DNA of 57,315 bases from Thermoguttaceae bacterium (GCA_017939795.1 JAGBAA010000063.1:1-57315); one strand, 5' to 3'; numbered from the stretch's first letter, positions 16,694 through 26,405 are shown. Numbers and translations are program-made. Notes: a model not told the origin generated them from the sequence alone.

Positions 16694-16738
16694 AATCTAG
16701 ATATTGTATTGCCGGATACGCAAAATACTATATCGTGT
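16694..16738 (-). promoter_or_regulatory. pair of NrdR-box-like sites upstream of nrdJ
   Basis: Two 16-base segments on the minus strand (16723-16738 and 16694-16709) each match the palindromic NrdR consensus (ACACwATATaTwGTGT) at about 12 of 16 positions. Centres are 29 bases apart, slightly short of the usual ~31. A weak TTGCGT-N18-TAGATT promoter overlaps them. Confidence 0.35.
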
Positions 16739-16744
16739 TAATCA

Positions 16745-17636
16745 AGGTCAGTAGTTTACCATTTATTTGCATTTTCGTCAAGTAACCCTGCAAAAATGGC
16801 GGATCCCTCGTGATTTTACGGGGAAATTGATTTTTAGAAACAAATATCTAAGTTTCCGAAACAGAAGGAGAAGGCCGCTAAACTCCTTGATTTTAAGCTA
16901 TTTAGCTCTCAAAATCGTTTCAGATCCTGCTTCTGAAATTTTAAAATTTTCCCGGAAAATATTTTTCTCCTTTTTCCATTCATTCATCGGATTTTTTTAT
17001 AGAAAGAGATTTTTCCCAAACATCATACCTGCCATACCTCATGGTACGTAATTCCTTCATTTTGTATCATAGTGTTTCAATGCAGCCGCCACACACAACA
17101 TATTGTGCCTGCATCAAACAAAAAAGCAGACCTAAGCAGAGGAAGAAGGGCAAAACAGAGAAAATGGGAGAAACAGCAAACACGCTGAGTTCCACGAAAA
17201 AATATTTTTGGAATTTTCAAAATTTATTTTTCTCTGCCGACAAAAATGAATGACTATGAAAACCAATTCCAAATAGCTAAAAAACGGACGAAAATAAAGC
17301 CAAAGATCTCTCCATTTTTTATCTAAAGTCCCAAACAGAAGCCCCGTTTCTCTCACCTGGAACTTCGGCAATCTTGCCAGAACCTCGAAAACAGGAGCGC
17401 CCTTTGGCAAAATTGCCGATCTCAATAAAAAGCATCTATTCCCTTGGAATTCTGTCCGGCCCTGCCTCTTCGTATCCAGTCTTCCAGTCAAGGGGCGGCC
17501 TCTCTTTTCCCGCCATCCAGAAACGGTATGCCGACACAAATTTCTGATCGGCAGTGAACACTCTTGAAACAGGATCTCTTTCTGGAAAAAACGAGGACCT
17601 TTTCCTGGTTTTCTTCGGATTTTTTCATGGTCTGAC
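16745..17636. other. long intergenic stretch without a recognisable gene
   Basis: Between the nrdJ regulatory region and the CHAT-gene promoter I see no frame with a ribosome site or family motif. The only structure is an inverted repeat at 17365-17419 with 15-base arms (core TCGGCAAT/ATTGCCGA, one mismatch that would be a G-U pair in a minus-strand RNA) and a 25-base loop. The AT-rich part 16790-17300 may be decayed or regulatory DNA. Confidence 0.5.
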
Positions 17637-17665
17637 TTGACGCAGATCTGCATAAAATGTATACT
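17637..17665 (+). promoter_or_regulatory. sigma-70-type promoter of the TPR-CHAT gene
   Basis: TTGACG (17637-17642), 17-base spacer, TATACT (17660-17665), about 64 bases before the ATG. Confidence 0.75.
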
Positions 17666-17728
17666 GCCCCCAAAGAGGGATTTTTTTGAAACCGTCCATG
17701 AGAGTCTGAAACTCCGGGGAGAACGAAA

Positions 17729-20700
17729 ATGGGTAAGAGTGAAGTCAAAGCAGTGCGTGAACCGTCCCGATTCCTGCTATGGAGTCCGGCGGCCGTACTG
17801 ACTCTGTTTTTTTCGATTTTTTTTGGCGGACAGTCTATCGTTTCCGCCCTGGAAAGTTCACTCCCCGGGGCGGAATATGATTGGGGCGTTCTTCTCCTTC
17901 GGGACGGAAAGCACGACGACGCACGCAAACAGCTCGAGTCGGAATTTCGCGGCAGTTTCAAAATCGCGACAGAGCGCTGGCTCGATTCGATCTGTATTTC
18001 TGCGATGCTTGGCGAGACGCACTACCAGATGGGCAATCATGCCGAGGCACTTGAGTGCTTCAACACAGCCCTCCGGCTTTCCATTCAGCACTCCGACTGG
18101 CTGACGCTGGTCCAGAATGTTCCAAATCCCGGCATGTTCACGCTGAAGCCAGTCCCTTGGGGCGATCCGAATCCCAATCGCGGCCTGCTTCATATCCCGG
18201 AGAAATTCTCGATCCTTTTCGGTGATCTGAACTACGGAATGACCTACCGAACCGGGGGAGTGGCGGTCCCTCCATCCCTGAAATCGATCCGAGGACCGGA
18301 GATCGTACGCTGTACCATGCTTGCGATCCGGCGGCGTGCGGAACTTCTTGGTCCTCTGGGAGCTGGGGATGACCTGACGTCGGAGCTGATGACGCGTCTG
18401 GGACAGACTCAGCGTGCACTCGCCGGCACGTGGTTTCAGGCCTGGCTGGAACTGGAGATCGGATTCTGCCATCTTGCCCTAGGAAAGACGGACGACGCAG
18501 CGCAGTCTCTCATGCGCGGAGCGAGCATCAACGGCAATGCCCACCTCTTCACGCCGCTGGCATACATCGAGCTGGGCAGACTTCAGATGAAAGCGGGCAG
18601 CTACGACAAAGCGTACTCTCTGTTTCTGGATGCCGCGACGATCGCGTACTACTATGAAGACATTGAGAGCCTGACTGAGGCTTTCGAGGAACTTGCGTGC
18701 GCCTACTTCCAGAAAAATCCTCAGGTCATCTGCCCGTCACTTGCCCGGGCGGCAGAATGGGCACGGTCGGAAAAGCTGGCGTATCTTTACGCGACGCTTC
18801 AGGCTCTGCGTGCGGATGATTTCATGCGCTTTCGGCAGGCACGGCCCGCGATGGAATGTCTGGCACTAGCGGAGAAAACGATTGGAAAGCGTGCCGTTTC
18901 CATGGGACGTCTTGGAGCATCTCTCCACTATTTGCGTGCCCGGATCGCTTTTCTGGATCCCTCGCCCAACTCGCAGCAGCTCGGCATGACGTCTCTGATG
19001 CAGGCCATGATGTTCATGCAGAAAGGGGCGGTCTGGAATTTCCACATCCAGCAGGTCGATTTCCGTCTGCTCAACGGGCAGCTCACGACGCGAAAGGCTC
19101 TGGAAGCCTACGAACTTCTGCTTCGGGAACCGACTGCCGGAGACTGGTCCATGGATCCGATGGAATCGCTGGCCGTTTCCATGACGCCGCGGCCGGGAAC
19201 ATGGGAGAATTTTTTTCTCTGTGCCGTCGATATGGAGCGGAAGGACACCGCACTGGAGATCTCGGAAAAAGCACGGCGGGCGGCATATCTTCAGACGCTG
19301 GATTTCGGCGGACGAATGCACTCGCTGAGACTTTTGCTCGAATCCCCGGAAAGTGACCTGACGGTACCGCAGCTCCAAAGAAAACGCGACATTTTGACGG
19401 AGTATCCGCTCTACGAGCAGTGCTCCAAAGAAGTCCGTGCGCTCCAAATGAAGATCCGCCAGATGAGTCTTCCGGTCACGGAACGCAAAGAGGGAGTTGA
19501 ATTGACGCAGGCTCTTGGAAAGATCTCCGAACTGACGCGCCAGCAGGAGGCAGTCCTTAGTGCGATGGTACTTGACCGGCGGGTCATCGACGTCGTGTTC
19601 CCGAAAGTGCGCACGTGTGAGGAGATCCAGGCATCCCTTCCCAAAGGCGAAGCGATGCTCGTGTACTATGCCGCTCGAAATCAGCTCTTCCTGTTTCTTC
19701 TGAACAGCGAACGGCTCGCGATGTGGAAGATCGTGGATTCCGGGGCAGGAGCCGGAAGTTCACGCAAAAACAAAGCCGCGGGAAATGTCCTCACGTCACT
19801 TCAGACCAACTTCGTTTCGATGCTGAAGGAAATGGGGCTTGGAGCTGGAAATATTCGGCCAACTATTTTTGAAGAAACGAAATGGAAAACGGCTTCGCAG
19901 CGGGTCATGGCGGATCTGACGAAGAATTCCCAGGCAGATTTTTCCCGTGCGGACTTTGACTCTCTGGTGATCGTACCGGACCGGTTCACCTGGTACATTC
20001 CGTTTGAGGCACTCCAGATCCAGACTGCGAAAGGTCCGCGTCCGACCATCGCACAATTTGCGGTCCGATACGCTCCCATGGCGTCGCTCGGAACACCATG
20101 GAAACAGACTCAGCTTCCGAAATCACCGTACACGCTCATCGCCTCCGGCAAGAATGCTCCGGGCACCAAAGTGCAGAACCGGCTTGAAAGTACACTGGAA
20201 CGCCCAGTCCTCTTCGAAGAAAAGAGCTACGGGGGGATCCTTCCGGGGACACCGGGGACCGCGTCGTCGATCTATGCCGCAATGTTCGACAAAATGCTCG
20301 TTTTTCAGGACTTGCGCAATGATGAAGGGGCCGCCTACCAAATTTTCCCAATGGGATTCGACTATGGCGTCAAGGAAGGTTCGCTCGGTTACTGGTTCCT
20401 CCTTCCGTACGGAGCACCGCGTCTTGTGGTGCTTCCAGGAATGCGGACACAGTGCGAATCGATCCTCAAAAAAGCGGCGAAACGCTCCGGCTCTTCATCC
20501 CGTCAAACGGCAGTACCGGGGCAGGAATTTTTCCTCACGAGCATGGCATTTCTGGCAAACGGAAGCGACACAGTGGTCCTGCCGCGCTGGAATCTGGAAG
20601 GTACGGCACCTTGGCGGCTGACGACGCATTTCCTGACGCAGCTTCCGGAAAATGAAAATTCTGCGCAGGCATGGAGAAAAGCGGTCCTGAAATTCGCGAC

Positions 20701-21133
20701 TTCGGAGATCCGGCCGGAATCAGAACCTCGCATTGCGAAAGGAGATGATCTGAAATCGATCTCCTGCTCCCATCCGCTCTTCTGGGGCGGGTATGTGCTG
20801 ATCGACAGCGGGTCGGGTTCCCTGAAGACCCGGGAAGCTCTTGGAAATGACGATGCGGAAGAAAATGCCGACGGCAATATCGGTCAGCCTCAGACGCGTC
20901 CGAAACCGGAACTGGAAGAAGGAGCTGATGAAGAACGGGATCCCGACGCACCTGCCGGAGCGGCCCTGGAACCGAAAGCAGAAGAGGAAATTCCCGAAGA
21001 AACAGAACCAGCGGATGCAGGAACTAACGGTCCACTGGCCCCGCTGCCGCCAATGGGAGGAATGCTTCCGGATTCGGAACAGAAATCCCCAGCCCAACTT
21101 CCCCCCATGGGAGGTGCACTTCCGCTGGAGTAG
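17729..21133 (+). CDS. exported TPR protein with degenerate CHAT domain
   Basis: 1134 residues. An N-terminal hydrophobic segment (about 12-38, ending SALES) looks like a signal peptide or anchor. TPR-like helical repeats cover about 45-340 (for example MGNHAEALECFNTALRL and KAGSYDKAYSLFLDAA). The C-terminal CHAT domain (about 620-985) has SLVIVPDRFTWYIPFEALQ and FAVRYAPM, typical of the caspase-like CHAT fold. Where CHAT proteases have LVVLSACxT with the catalytic Cys, this protein reads LVVLPGMRT, and no ATHG-type His motif is seen, so it is probably catalytically dead. The tail is acidic and ends with two LPPMGG motifs about 20 residues apart. Own promoter and terminator. TPR-CHAT proteins are common in planctomycetes; the role here is unknown, perhaps a scaffold. 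Confidence 0.8.
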   Translation: MGKSEVKAVREPSRFLLWSPAAVLTLFFSIFFGGQSIVSALESSLPGAEYDWGVLLLRDGKHDDARKQLESEFRGSFKIATERWLDSICISAMLGETHYQMGNHAEALECFNTALRLSIQHSDWLTLVQNVPNPGMFTLKPVPWGDPNPNRGLLHIPEKFSILFGDLNYGMTYRTGGVAVPPSLKSIRGPEIVRCTMLAIRRRAELLGPLGAGDDLTSELMTRLGQTQRALAGTWFQAWLELEIGFCHLALGKTDDAAQSLMRGASINGNAHLFTPLAYIELGRLQMKAGSYDKAYSLFLDAATIAYYYEDIESLTEAFEELACAYFQKNPQVICPSLARAAEWARSEKLAYLYATLQALRADDFMRFRQARPAMECLALAEKTIGKRAVSMGRLGASLHYLRARIAFLDPSPNSQQLGMTSLMQAMMFMQKGAVWNFHIQQVDFRLLNGQLTTRKALEAYELLLREPTAGDWSMDPMESLAVSMTPRPGTWENFFLCAVDMERKDTALEISEKARRAAYLQTLDFGGRMHSLRLLLESPESDLTVPQLQRKRDILTEYPLYEQCSKEVRALQMKIRQMSLPVTERKEGVELTQALGKISELTRQQEAVLSAMVLDRRVIDVVFPKVRTCEEIQASLPKGEAMLVYYAARNQLFLFLLNSERLAMWKIVDSGAGAGSSRKNKAAGNVLTSLQTNFVSMLKEMGLGAGNIRPTIFEETKWKTASQRVMADLTKNSQADFSRADFDSLVIVPDRFTWYIPFEALQIQTAKGPRPTIAQFAVRYAPMASLGTPWKQTQLPKSPYTLIASGKNAPGTKVQNRLESTLERPVLFEEKSYGGILPGTPGTASSIYAAMFDKMLVFQDLRNDEGAAYQIFPMGFDYGVKEGSLGYWFLLPYGAPRLVVLPGMRTQCESILKKAAKRSGSSSRQTAVPGQEFFLTSMAFLANGSDTVVLPRWNLEGTAPWRLTTHFLTQLPENENSAQAWRKAVLKFATSEIRPESEPRIAKGDDLKSISCSHPLFWGGYVLIDSGSGSLKTREALGNDDAEENADGNIGQPQTRPKPELEEGADEERDPDAPAGAALEPKAEEEIPEETEPADAGTNGPLAPLPPMGGMLPDSEQKSPAQLPPMGGALPLE

Positions 21134-21221
21134 CGCAGATCCTGCCGACGGAAACCTCAGAGCACTCGAATCCCATCTGCTCTCCGTTTCATTCCCCTTT
21201 CTGCTGGCGCGTGCCAAACAT

Positions 21222-21260
21222 AAAAACTCCCCCACAGCCGAAACCGGGGGGAGTTTTTTA
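21222..21260 (+). terminator. terminator shared by convergent genes
   Basis: AAACTCCCCC and GGGGGGAGTTT form the stem, followed by TTTATTTT on the plus strand; the A run on the left lets it work in both directions, between the CHAT gene and the Cys-rich gene. Confidence 0.85.
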
Positions 21261-21316
21261 TTTTCTCATTCAAATCCGGAGTTCATCTTTTCAGAAGTCC
21301 CGGATCATTGAAGATC

Positions 21317-22519
21317 CTAGCGCAGGACGATGCTGTTGCTCGGATTGTAGTTGGCGGAGATGGAGGTCGGATCAGCTTCCGGAAGGATGGAGGCATCAAC
21401 TTCTTCCTCTTTGTCTTCCGTGATGGAAGCCGGTTTCAGAACGTCCATTTCGTCTTCGAGAGACGTAGTGGCTTCGGGAGCCGGAGTCGCTTCCGCTTCA
21501 GCAGCGGGGGTCGCGGTGCCTTCAGCCGGAGCGCAGGCCGGTTCTTCAGCTTCGCAGCCGCAGGCCGGGGCAGCTTCACAGCCGCAGGAGGCTTCGCAAG
21601 CCGGAGCGCAGCAGTCATTGGAACCGAACAGAGTGCGGAGGATGCCTTTCATCGCCGCGCCGGGACGGATGCGATTCGGGACGCAGACTTCGACTTCGCC
21701 GCAATATCCGCTGCGGGCAGCCATACGGCAGGCCTGACGGGCGTCAGCTTCCGCTTTGCACTGGGCGATGTTGGCCTGCATGGTGCAGCGCAGATTCGCG
21801 AGTTTGCAGGCAGCCATCTGAATGTCGTAGTCGAGCTGGCAGGCAGCGATCTGCAGGTCGCATTTGATCTGACGGAAGAGAGAGATCAGCGGACGGCACG
21901 GAGCGCAGCAGGGCGTGCAGGGGGAGCAAGCCGGAGCGCACGGTTCACAAGCCGGAGCGCAGACGGGTTTGCAGACGGGTTTGCAGACCGGAGCACACGG
22001 CGTGCAGGCCGGTTCGGCAGCTTCCGGAGCGCAGGCCGGTTCAACAGCTTCCGGAGCGCAGGCCGGAGCACACGGCGTGCAGCAGACCGGCTTCACGATG
22101 AATTTCTTGCAGACCGGAACACAGACCGGTTTGCAGACCGGCTTGCACGGAACACAAATCGGTTTGCAGACGGGTTTGCAGACGGGTTTGCACGGAACGC
22201 AGACCGGTTTGCAGACGGGTTTGCACGGTTCACAGGCCGGTTTGCACGGTTCACAGGCCGGCTTGCAGAGTTTGCGAGCGGGTTTCACGGATTCGCAGGC
22301 CGGAGCGCACGGTTCACAGGCCGGGGCGCAAACCTGGACACACGGACGGCAGCGGACGCCGGTGAAGAGGTCGCACTTCGGACGAACGATCTGGATGCAC
22401 GGGGTGCAGCTGTCGCAGGAGGCTTCCTGAACGGCTTCGCAGGCATTCTGAGCGAACAGAGGGGCAGTCATCATCGCGCCAAGCATAACGAGCGCGGAAA
22501 CAATTGTTTTGGCTTTCAT
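21317..22519 (-). CDS. exported Cys/Pro-rich repeat protein
   Basis: 400 residues. A clear signal peptide (MKAKTIVSALVMLGAMMTAPLFAQ) is followed by about 190 residues of CEPCKPAC, CKPVCKPVC and CAPAC units in which nearly every third or fourth residue is Cys. A helical Cys-containing middle (about 205-275) and an Ala/Glu/Pro-rich acidic tail follow. Disulfide-bonded Cys-rich proteins build the proteinaceous walls of some planctomycetes, so a cell-surface structural role is plausible but inferred. The ribosome site is GGGAGA. Two inverted repeats lie in the upstream region. Internal near-identity of units suggests expansion by slippage. Confidence 0.8.
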   Translation of the reverse strand: MKAKTIVSALVMLGAMMTAPLFAQNACEAVQEASCDSCTPCIQIVRPKCDLFTGVRCRPCVQVCAPACEPCAPACESVKPARKLCKPACEPCKPACEPCKPVCKPVCVPCKPVCKPVCKPICVPCKPVCKPVCVPVCKKFIVKPVCCTPCAPACAPEAVEPACAPEAAEPACTPCAPVCKPVCKPVCAPACEPCAPACSPCTPCCAPCRPLISLFRQIKCDLQIAACQLDYDIQMAACKLANLRCTMQANIAQCKAEADARQACRMAARSGYCGEVEVCVPNRIRPGAAMKGILRTLFGSNDCCAPACEASCGCEAAPACGCEAEEPACAPAEGTATPAAEAEATPAPEATTSLEDEMDVLKPASITEDKEEEVDASILPEADPTSISANYNPSNSIVLR

Positions 22520-22560
22520 TGAAATTTCTCCCTAAATTATTTTTGGATCCTGTCTTTTTC

Positions 22561-22687
22561 TTTTCACCGGGATCGATCATGGACATTTGCTGTAAGATCG
22601 ATCGTGAAAAAATTCCTTTTAAATGAAAAAAACAAAACCATTCCGTTTTGACCGGCAACACTCCTTTGTTTCGCTATTCGGTCAAAA
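22561..22687 (-). promoter_or_regulatory. two inverted repeats upstream of the Cys-rich gene
   Basis: Hairpin 1: TTTTCAC-GATCGATC arms (22561-22579 and 22596-22610). Hairpin 2: TTTTGACCG (22646-22654) and CGGTCAAAA (22679-22687). Both lie 40-170 bases before the start codon and could be leader structures or operators. No clear promoter boxes were found. Confidence 0.5.
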
Positions 22688-22996
22688 ACATGCTTCGGGA
22701 TGCGTAACGATTCTCCCGAAAACACAGGATATATCGGAGACAAAAACCGCCGGCTTGAGCGAATAATCCACACAAACAACACAACTCGAACAATCAGAAA
22801 TCCATAGACATTTCCGTTTATTTTGATCCCATAAAATAGGCAAGATATTCATGCGTCATAAAATCGACAAAGTTCACCCATCTTAAACAGACCGCAAACT
22901 CAAAAGTTAAACTTTAACGATTAGGCCAAGTCAAACAGCATCCTGTTTCCAGAAAAAATTTTTTAATTTTTTGGAAATTTTTTAGAAAGATCCATC

Positions 22997-23025
22997 TTGT
23001 CCATTCGAAGATTTTTCTATATGAT
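22997..23025 (+). promoter_or_regulatory. promoter of the S1C protease gene
   Basis: TTGTCC (22997-23002), 17-base spacer, TATGAT (23020-23025). It lies within the open frame of the protease, which shows the real start is further downstream. Confidence 0.6.
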
Positions 23026-23116
23026 TAAAATAGAGAGAAGATCTCGGCTTTGCCGAAATTTTTCAGAAATCAGAAACACCCTTTTGCCATTTTGTTTTTT
23101 GCGGCCAGCTTTTATC

Positions 23117-24727
23117 ATGCATCACTTTCACAATTTCCGGGTTTTGAGTTCCCTATTTCGTCTGTCTGCACTTTATTGGGTGCTTTTGTCTGCGCTTCTG
23201 TCTTCGGGCAATTTTCAGGCAGGTATCGTCCGGGCGCAGGATCCCGGAACGGCGGGCGGACCGTATGGCGATCTGTTTACTCCCCAGCCGAGCGGCCGAT
23301 CTTTTCTTGCGCGCTTTTATCGTGAAAATGCCGAGTCGGTCGTCTACATCACGGGGATCAATGTGGAACCGTCCCAAAAATCGACAGATGAATTCTTCAT
23401 CCCTCCGAAAGGAACGAAAAACGAAAATACCGTCGGGACCGGCTTCATTCTGCACGGATCCGGCTATGCCGTCACGAATGCGCATGCCGTCACGCGCACG
23501 CTTCTTCCGGAAGTGGAACTGAAAGACGGAACGAGCTGTCCTGCCGAAGTCGCGGCACTGATCCCGAGTGAAGACCTGGCGCTTTTGCGCTTCACGCCGC
23601 CGAAGACGCTTTCACCGGTAAAGATCGAGCCGAATCCGGAAGTAGCCGTCGGCGATTCCATCATCACGATCGGCTGTCCGCATGGTTTGAAGTACACACT
23701 GGGGTACGGGATCATCTCGGCACGGGACCGCAGCACGGTCGTGACGGACATTCCGGGGCTGGTACTGCGCGGACTTCTCCAGACGGACGCACCGATCAAT
23801 CCGGGAAGTTCCGGAGGCCCGTGGTTCAATCCGGCCGGAAACGTCGTTGGGATGACGGTCTCCAAGCGCGGCGATTCGGACAATATTTCGTTCGGGATCT
23901 CGCTGGAAACGATCCACTATCAGTTTCCGCAGATGCTCCATCGGGCAGTCCGTCAGCAGTGGGAGCTTCCGTTTAAGGCGGCGGGAAGCAGGAAACCGGT
24001 ACGCCATCATGCCCGCATCGGAGAGATCGATGCCAAGGCGGCTGAAAAGCTGGGGCTGAAGCAGGGAGACGTCATTTTGTCCATGAACGGGCAGGAGATC
24101 CTCAATCCGATCGATTTTTATCTTGCGCTGCTTGCGTGCAGGACCGGAGATGAGATCGTCCTGAAAGTTGCGCCTGAAAACGCGGAACTGGCCTGGTCGG
24201 CAAAACTTCTTTCGAAAGAAGAAGGAACGGAGAAACTTCCAGCCGAATTCCTGAAACGTACCCTTCCGGAATCTTTTCTTTCTGAAAGTACAGCAGGGGT
24301 CGAACACACGAACGCTCCGTTTCCGGAAAATGTCCGGGAATGCCGTTTTCGGCTTGAACCGCGCCAGCGATCCCAGACGTTTCCGCTTACCGAAAGCCGC
24401 CTTTTCATGAAAGTTCGGGCGATCACGCCGGAGGAACAGGAAGCGTTCAATCTTCGTGTTCCGAAAGCACTGATGGTCCTGGAAGTCCAGGCGGAAAAGT
24501 ATGCCGAACTGAAACACGCACCGTCTCCCGGCGATCTGATCGCCCGAGTGAATTTTGAGCGTCCGGATTCGCCGGATAAATTGGAAGAGATCCTGGAAAA
24601 CACTTCCGAAAATGCGAGTTTCCAGCTCGTGATCCTTCGGCGCAGCGAAAAAGACGGAAAGACGGATCTGACACGCATCGACATCAATAACTGGAAACCG
24701 CAGAGTGCGCGAGACGGGAAAAAGTGA
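23117..24727 (+). CDS. S1C (HtrA/Deg-like) serine protease with PDZ domain
   Basis: 536 residues from the ATG at 23117, chosen because the upstream part of the frame overlaps the promoter; the ribosome site is poor. A signal peptide or anchor (about 8-40) is followed by a trypsin-fold domain with H123 (TNAHAV), D153 (EDLALL) and S232 (NPGSSGGP). A PDZ domain follows (about 315-385, GLKQGDVILSMNGQEI), then a less conserved second PDZ-like region near the C-terminus. Such proteins degrade or refold misfolded envelope proteins. The gene has its own promoter and a hairpin after the stop and is not in an operon. Confidence 0.9.
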   Translation: MHHFHNFRVLSSLFRLSALYWVLLSALLSSGNFQAGIVRAQDPGTAGGPYGDLFTPQPSGRSFLARFYRENAESVVYITGINVEPSQKSTDEFFIPPKGTKNENTVGTGFILHGSGYAVTNAHAVTRTLLPEVELKDGTSCPAEVAALIPSEDLALLRFTPPKTLSPVKIEPNPEVAVGDSIITIGCPHGLKYTLGYGIISARDRSTVVTDIPGLVLRGLLQTDAPINPGSSGGPWFNPAGNVVGMTVSKRGDSDNISFGISLETIHYQFPQMLHRAVRQQWELPFKAAGSRKPVRHHARIGEIDAKAAEKLGLKQGDVILSMNGQEILNPIDFYLALLACRTGDEIVLKVAPENAELAWSAKLLSKEEGTEKLPAEFLKRTLPESFLSESTAGVEHTNAPFPENVRECRFRLEPRQRSQTFPLTESRLFMKVRAITPEEQEAFNLRVPKALMVLEVQAEKYAELKHAPSPGDLIARVNFERPDSPDKLEEILENTSENASFQLVILRRSEKDGKTDLTRIDINNWKPQSARDGKK

Positions 24728-24758
24728 AAGAAGACGGAAGATCCCGAAAACTAAAAAT

Positions 24759-24790
24759 GGGCCGAGGCAGCCAATACCCCGGCCCGTTTT
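24759..24790 (+). terminator. weak terminator after the S1C protease
   Basis: GGGCC (24759-24763) and GGCCC (24781-24785) form the stem, followed by GTTTT. It sits between two convergent genes. Confidence 0.5.
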
Positions 24791-24841
24791 AGTGTCCCTC
24801 ATTCTGAAGATCCCCAGAACGGACAACTCGGCGTTTTTCTT

Positions 24842-26344
24842 TTACGCTTTTCGTCCGGTCCGGCGGCGCAGGAATCCCAGCGTGAAAACTCCGCCCAGCA
24901 GCAGCGCGAACGTGGACGGTTCCGGGACCTGGTGATTCGTGAGACTTCCCCACGAAAGCCCCATGCGGAATTCATCATAAAACGTCGTTCTGCCGTTTCG
25001 CCATGTGAGCCCGTCGAAAGTGAAGTCGCCCTGCATCGTTGAGACGACGGAATCCGACTGCTCCGCTTCACTCAGTGAAAGGTCCGGATCCACGAAGACC
25101 GTCAGGTCGTCCAGTCCATCCGCATTGAACTCGATCTTTGCGATAAAAAGGTGCGTATTCTCATCAAGTGTATCTGCACCGTCCTTGAGTGCCAGAGTAC
25201 TCTGTTTACCGTTCTGGTCATAGCAAAACAAGCTCAACTGATTGCTCTGGTTGACACTTCCGATACCAAGGACTTCTCTGGACCCGAGGAAAAGTTCCGG
25301 GCCGCCGATCCATTGGGAGTCGCTGTCCTGCATAAGCCAGCCATAGTAGAGCGTTCCATCCACACCTTCGCCGCCGATCCGATTGCTGTTTTCTGCCGAA
25401 AGCCCAAGTTCCTCGAAAACGCCGTAATCGAATTTTATCTGGGTAGTATTGCCCGCGACTTTGAGCATTCCGGGATTCTGATTCCAGCCGTCGTATTCCA
25501 GACCGCCGGAAACGATCTCCGCATTACCGGAAAATGCAGTCAGCGGCCGGTAGCCGTACGGAATCTGACCGTTCATCAGCTGGCCGGAGATCTTTCCGTC
25601 AGTGTAATTGCAGAACGAGTCGGAAAGGAACGGGTAGTGTTTCGTAAGCCCTTTGATCGGCGAGTAGTCGAAAACATCCGAAAACGCCGTCGCGGCCGTG
25701 AGGTTATCCCACGTAGTCTTCGTATCTGCACCGGATGCCAGACGAATGCGCGTGGTCCAGTTCGTGGTAGTCGCGTTTTCCGCGAGCGGCGAACGCACAT
25801 CAAAAATCGTCGGCGTCGTTCCTTCCTCAAAAGCCCAGACCGCTTTTTTACCTGAGACGTAATCGTTAAGCGCGATCAGTGTGTACGTCTGCCCCTGAAC
25901 GACCGGAGTGGACGAGATCATTCCCGACGCGATGCCGAAGTGTCCGTTACTGCCGCCCGGCATACCGAGAAAGTGACGTTCGGAGCCAAAATCATACCAC
26001 GAGAGACCGCTCCATTTCGACGTATCGCCGAGGACCGTGTATTCTACGGACGCAATGACCATTCCTTTACTCTGGAACGCCGCGTCATTCTGTTCCGTCG
26101 GATGGAAACAGATCATCGGGGTGTCGCCCTGCGTGACCAGTTTGCCGTTTTCGATCTTGACGGTCCCCATCCACTCGGCACTGGTCTCAGATCTCGCGCC
26201 GGTGGACGGATTGTAGTTCCAGCCGTACTTTCCGCCGTCGAAATCATCGAAACCGATGATCTCTGCGTTGACGGAAGCAGTACCCAATACACAGCCTAAC
26301 GCGATCAGTGCGGCAGGAAAAAAACGAAACCCCATACGCTTCAT
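24842..26344 (-). CDS. PEP-CTERM exported protein
   Basis: 500 residues from the ATG at 26344 (GGAG six bases upstream). Signal peptide at the N-terminus (MKRMGFRFFPAALIALGCV, cleaved near VNA). The body is beta-rich and resembles LamG/concanavalin-like sheets (FDDFDGGKYGWNYNP, then Trp-rich segments), which may be carbohydrate-binding. The C-terminus is the classical sorting tag: VPEPSTFALLLGG, a hydrophobic helix and FLRRRTGRK, which directs the protein to exosortase for surface attachment. The promoter lies at 26406-26433. The neighbouring GH127 enzyme suggests polysaccharide use at the surface; that is inference. Confidence 0.85.
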   Translation of the reverse strand: MKRMGFRFFPAALIALGCVLGTASVNAEIIGFDDFDGGKYGWNYNPSTGARSETSAEWMGTVKIENGKLVTQGDTPMICFHPTEQNDAAFQSKGMVIASVEYTVLGDTSKWSGLSWYDFGSERHFLGMPGGSNGHFGIASGMISSTPVVQGQTYTLIALNDYVSGKKAVWAFEEGTTPTIFDVRSPLAENATTTNWTTRIRLASGADTKTTWDNLTAATAFSDVFDYSPIKGLTKHYPFLSDSFCNYTDGKISGQLMNGQIPYGYRPLTAFSGNAEIVSGGLEYDGWNQNPGMLKVAGNTTQIKFDYGVFEELGLSAENSNRIGGEGVDGTLYYGWLMQDSDSQWIGGPELFLGSREVLGIGSVNQSNQLSLFCYDQNGKQSTLALKDGADTLDENTHLFIAKIEFNADGLDDLTVFVDPDLSLSEAEQSDSVVSTMQGDFTFDGLTWRNGRTTFYDEFRMGLSWGSLTNHQVPEPSTFALLLGGVFTLGFLRRRTGRKA

Positions 26345-26405
26345 ATTCATCTCCAAAATCAAACAAAATAATGGACTGATCGATATTCACTAAAATATTT
26401 CCCCC

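Noticed and set aside
22997..23116. Upstream TTG-started extension of the S1C protease
   Set aside because: The TTG is the -35 box of a good promoter and the next ATG lies in the -10 box, so this part is not translated.
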